Shown here: positions 13,502-14,686 of the stretch, one piece after another
Layout of the letters: each line of letters starts with the position of its first letter
How positions within the stretch are numbered: the first letter of the stretch is position 1
NCBI GenBank assembly: GCA_002383285.1
Contig: DFXU01000067.1
Span: 42,630 to 57,315 of the forward strand
DNA length: 14,686 nt
Direction: 5' to 3'
DNA from: Caryophanales bacterium UBA4100
GTDB lineage: Bacteria > Bacillota > Bacilli > Paenibacillales > UBA4045
The notes under the pieces: generated by a model
Databases searched by the model: none
The model's input: the letters and a program-made list of their open reading frames with translations, nothing else
Told to the model about the DNA's origin: nothing
Program-made: the position numbers and the translations under genes

Positions 13502-14686
13502 ATGGGAACAAACCTAGAGTCTACTGAGCCCATACTGGAGGTTCGTGATTTGCATACGCATTTCATTGCGGAGAAGGTTACTGTAAGAGCAGTTAATGGG
13601 GTTTCCTTCGACCTGCAGCGTGGTGAACGATTAGCCATTGTAGGTGAGAGTGGTTCTGGGAAGAGTGCAATGGCGATGTCGCTTATTCAATTAATTGCAT
13701 ATCCGGGTAAGATCGTTTCTGGTAGTGTTCGTCTCGAGGGCACTGAATTGATCGGAATGCGTGAGAACGAGCTTAACAACATTCGTGGCAGAGCAATTGG
13801 AACCATCTTCCAGGACCCGATGTCCTCATTAGATCCTGTTATGAGGATATCCGATCAGATGATAACTCCTATTCGCAGACATTTAAATATAGGTCAGAAG
13901 GAAGCGCGGCTTCTAGCTATTGACTGGTTAAGCCGTGTAGGAATTCCCGAGGCTCATACGAGGATTGATGCTTATCCTTTCGAGATGAGCGGCGGCATGC
14001 GTCAGCGTATTATGATTGCTATGGCGCTATCCTGCAATCCAAGGTTAATTCTGGCCGATGAGCCTACTACAGCTCTGGATGTAACAATCCAAGCTCAGAT
14101 TGTTGAGCTGCTGAAGAAATTGACGGAAACTACGGGTACAGCGATGATGTTCATCACACATGATCTGGGTTTAGTTGCTCGCTTCGCTCAGAAGGTTGCT
14201 GTGATGTATGCAGGCAAGGTAGTTGAGTATGGCACGGTGGATGAGCTATTCGCGCATCCCAAGCATCCGTATACACAGAGCTTATTAATGACGATTCCAA
14301 AGGTAAGCGGAGAGAAGTCTGGACGGTTGCTGCACATTGATGGATTCCCGCATGATATGAGAAATACGATTGTGGGCTGCTCCTTCAAGGAACGTTGTCC
14401 CGCCGCCTTCAGTCGTTGCTATGAGGAATCTCCAGCGCTTATGGAGAGGGAAGGATCACAACGCTCAGCGTGTTTCCTGCCGAATGGACTAAGCTTAGGT
14501 GCGAATGCTGATGCAAACCAGGAGACTGTGAAGCTTCATGCCTTGGCATCTCCAGCCAATCAAGCTGCTAGACCGATCGGGAATGTTATGGAGATTAGGG
14601 AGCTTCATAAGCACTTCAAGAAAGAATCCATACTGCCTTGGCGTCCATCCTCTCGGATCAAGGCAGTGAATGGCATTAACATTTCC
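13502..14686 (+). CDS. Peptide-type ABC transporter ATPase, DppD-DppF fusion, runs off the right edge
   Basis: The frame is open from the ATG at 13502 to the window end (395 codons, no stop). Residues 1-330 form a complete DppD/OppD ATPase: Walker A G-E-S-G-S-G-K-S (48-55), Q-loop Gln104, signature S-G-G-M-R-Q-R (163-169), Walker B L-I-L-A-D-E-P-T with Glu187, the H-loop His220, and the C-terminal oligopeptide-transporter domain with Cys293, 299, 306 and 324, the spacing of the cysteine cluster known in this family. A linker of about 35 residues then leads into a second ATPase beginning M-E-I-R-E-L-H-K-H-F near 363 and K-A-V-N-G-I at 387, the normal DppF N-terminus. Two-cassette fusions are known in this family (GsiA and YejF in Escherichia coli). 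A GGTGATC ribosome binding site supports the start. It energises import through the two permeases upstream. Confidence 0.9.
   Translation, partial: MGTNLESTEPILEVRDLHTHFIAEKVTVRAVNGVSFDLQRGERLAIVGESGSGKSAMAMSLIQLIAYPGKIVSGSVRLEGTELIGMRENELNNIRGRAIGTIFQDPMSSLDPVMRISDQMITPIRRHLNIGQKEARLLAIDWLSRVGIPEAHTRIDAYPFEMSGGMRQRIMIAMALSCNPRLILADEPTTALDVTIQAQIVELLKKLTETTGTAMMFITHDLGLVARFAQKVAVMYAGKVVEYGTVDELFAHPKHPYTQSLLMTIPKVSGEKSGRLLHIDGFPHDMRNTIVGCSFKERCPAAFSRCYEESPALMEREGSQRSACFLPNGLSLGANADANQETVKLHALASPANQAARPIGNVMEIRELHKHFKKESILPWRPSSRIKAVNGINIS

Overview
The window looks like chromosome from a low-to-mid GC Firmicute, most likely a Paenibacillus relative. This is an inference from the strong AGGAGG-type ribosome binding sites, the GTG starts, sigma-A-like promoters with 17-bp spacers, and protein families common in Paenibacillaceae (DUF3817, fused Opp/Dpp ATPases, an SDR beside UxuA). 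No rRNA, tRNA, CRISPR array, insertion sequence or phage gene was seen.

Left part (1-3116, + strand): the last 51 codons of a MalG-type sugar ABC permease, a Cys/Met-metabolism PLP enzyme ending in a terminator, a ZIP-family metal transporter with its own good promoter, a small DUF3817 membrane protein, and an overlapping 60-residue cysteine-rich protein. A gene-free stretch (2874-3075) follows, holding an unexplained foldable segment.

Middle part (3136-6248): an SDR oxidoreductase and a UxuA-type mannonate dehydratase form a leftward pair ending in a strong bidirectional terminator. Divergent from them is a 12-TM MFS transporter. The SDR and UxuA together suggest the fructuronate to mannonate to 2-keto-3-deoxygluconate branch of hexuronate catabolism; the MFS protein may be the sugar-acid carrier or an unrelated exporter.

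Right part (6282-14686) is the most interesting. Three close paralogues of the isochorismatase/N-carbamoylsarcosine-amidase cysteine hydrolase family, all with intact Asp-Lys-Cys triads, surround a LysR regulator. They lead into a peptide/nickel-type (Dpp/Opp) importer: lipoprotein binding protein, two permeases, and an ATPase that continues in frame from a complete DppD-like cassette into the start of a DppF-like cassette, running off the window. The layout is p1 >, < lysR, p2 >, p3 >, SBP >, permease >, permease >, double ATPase >. Promoters of p1 and p2 share the same inverted repeat (TGAAT-N8-ATTCA, also close to a CcpA cre site) at exactly the same distance from matching -35/-10 elements, so the two units probably form one regulon. 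The best reading is an uptake-and-hydrolysis system for a small amide, ureido or peptide-like compound whose identity cannot be told from sequence.
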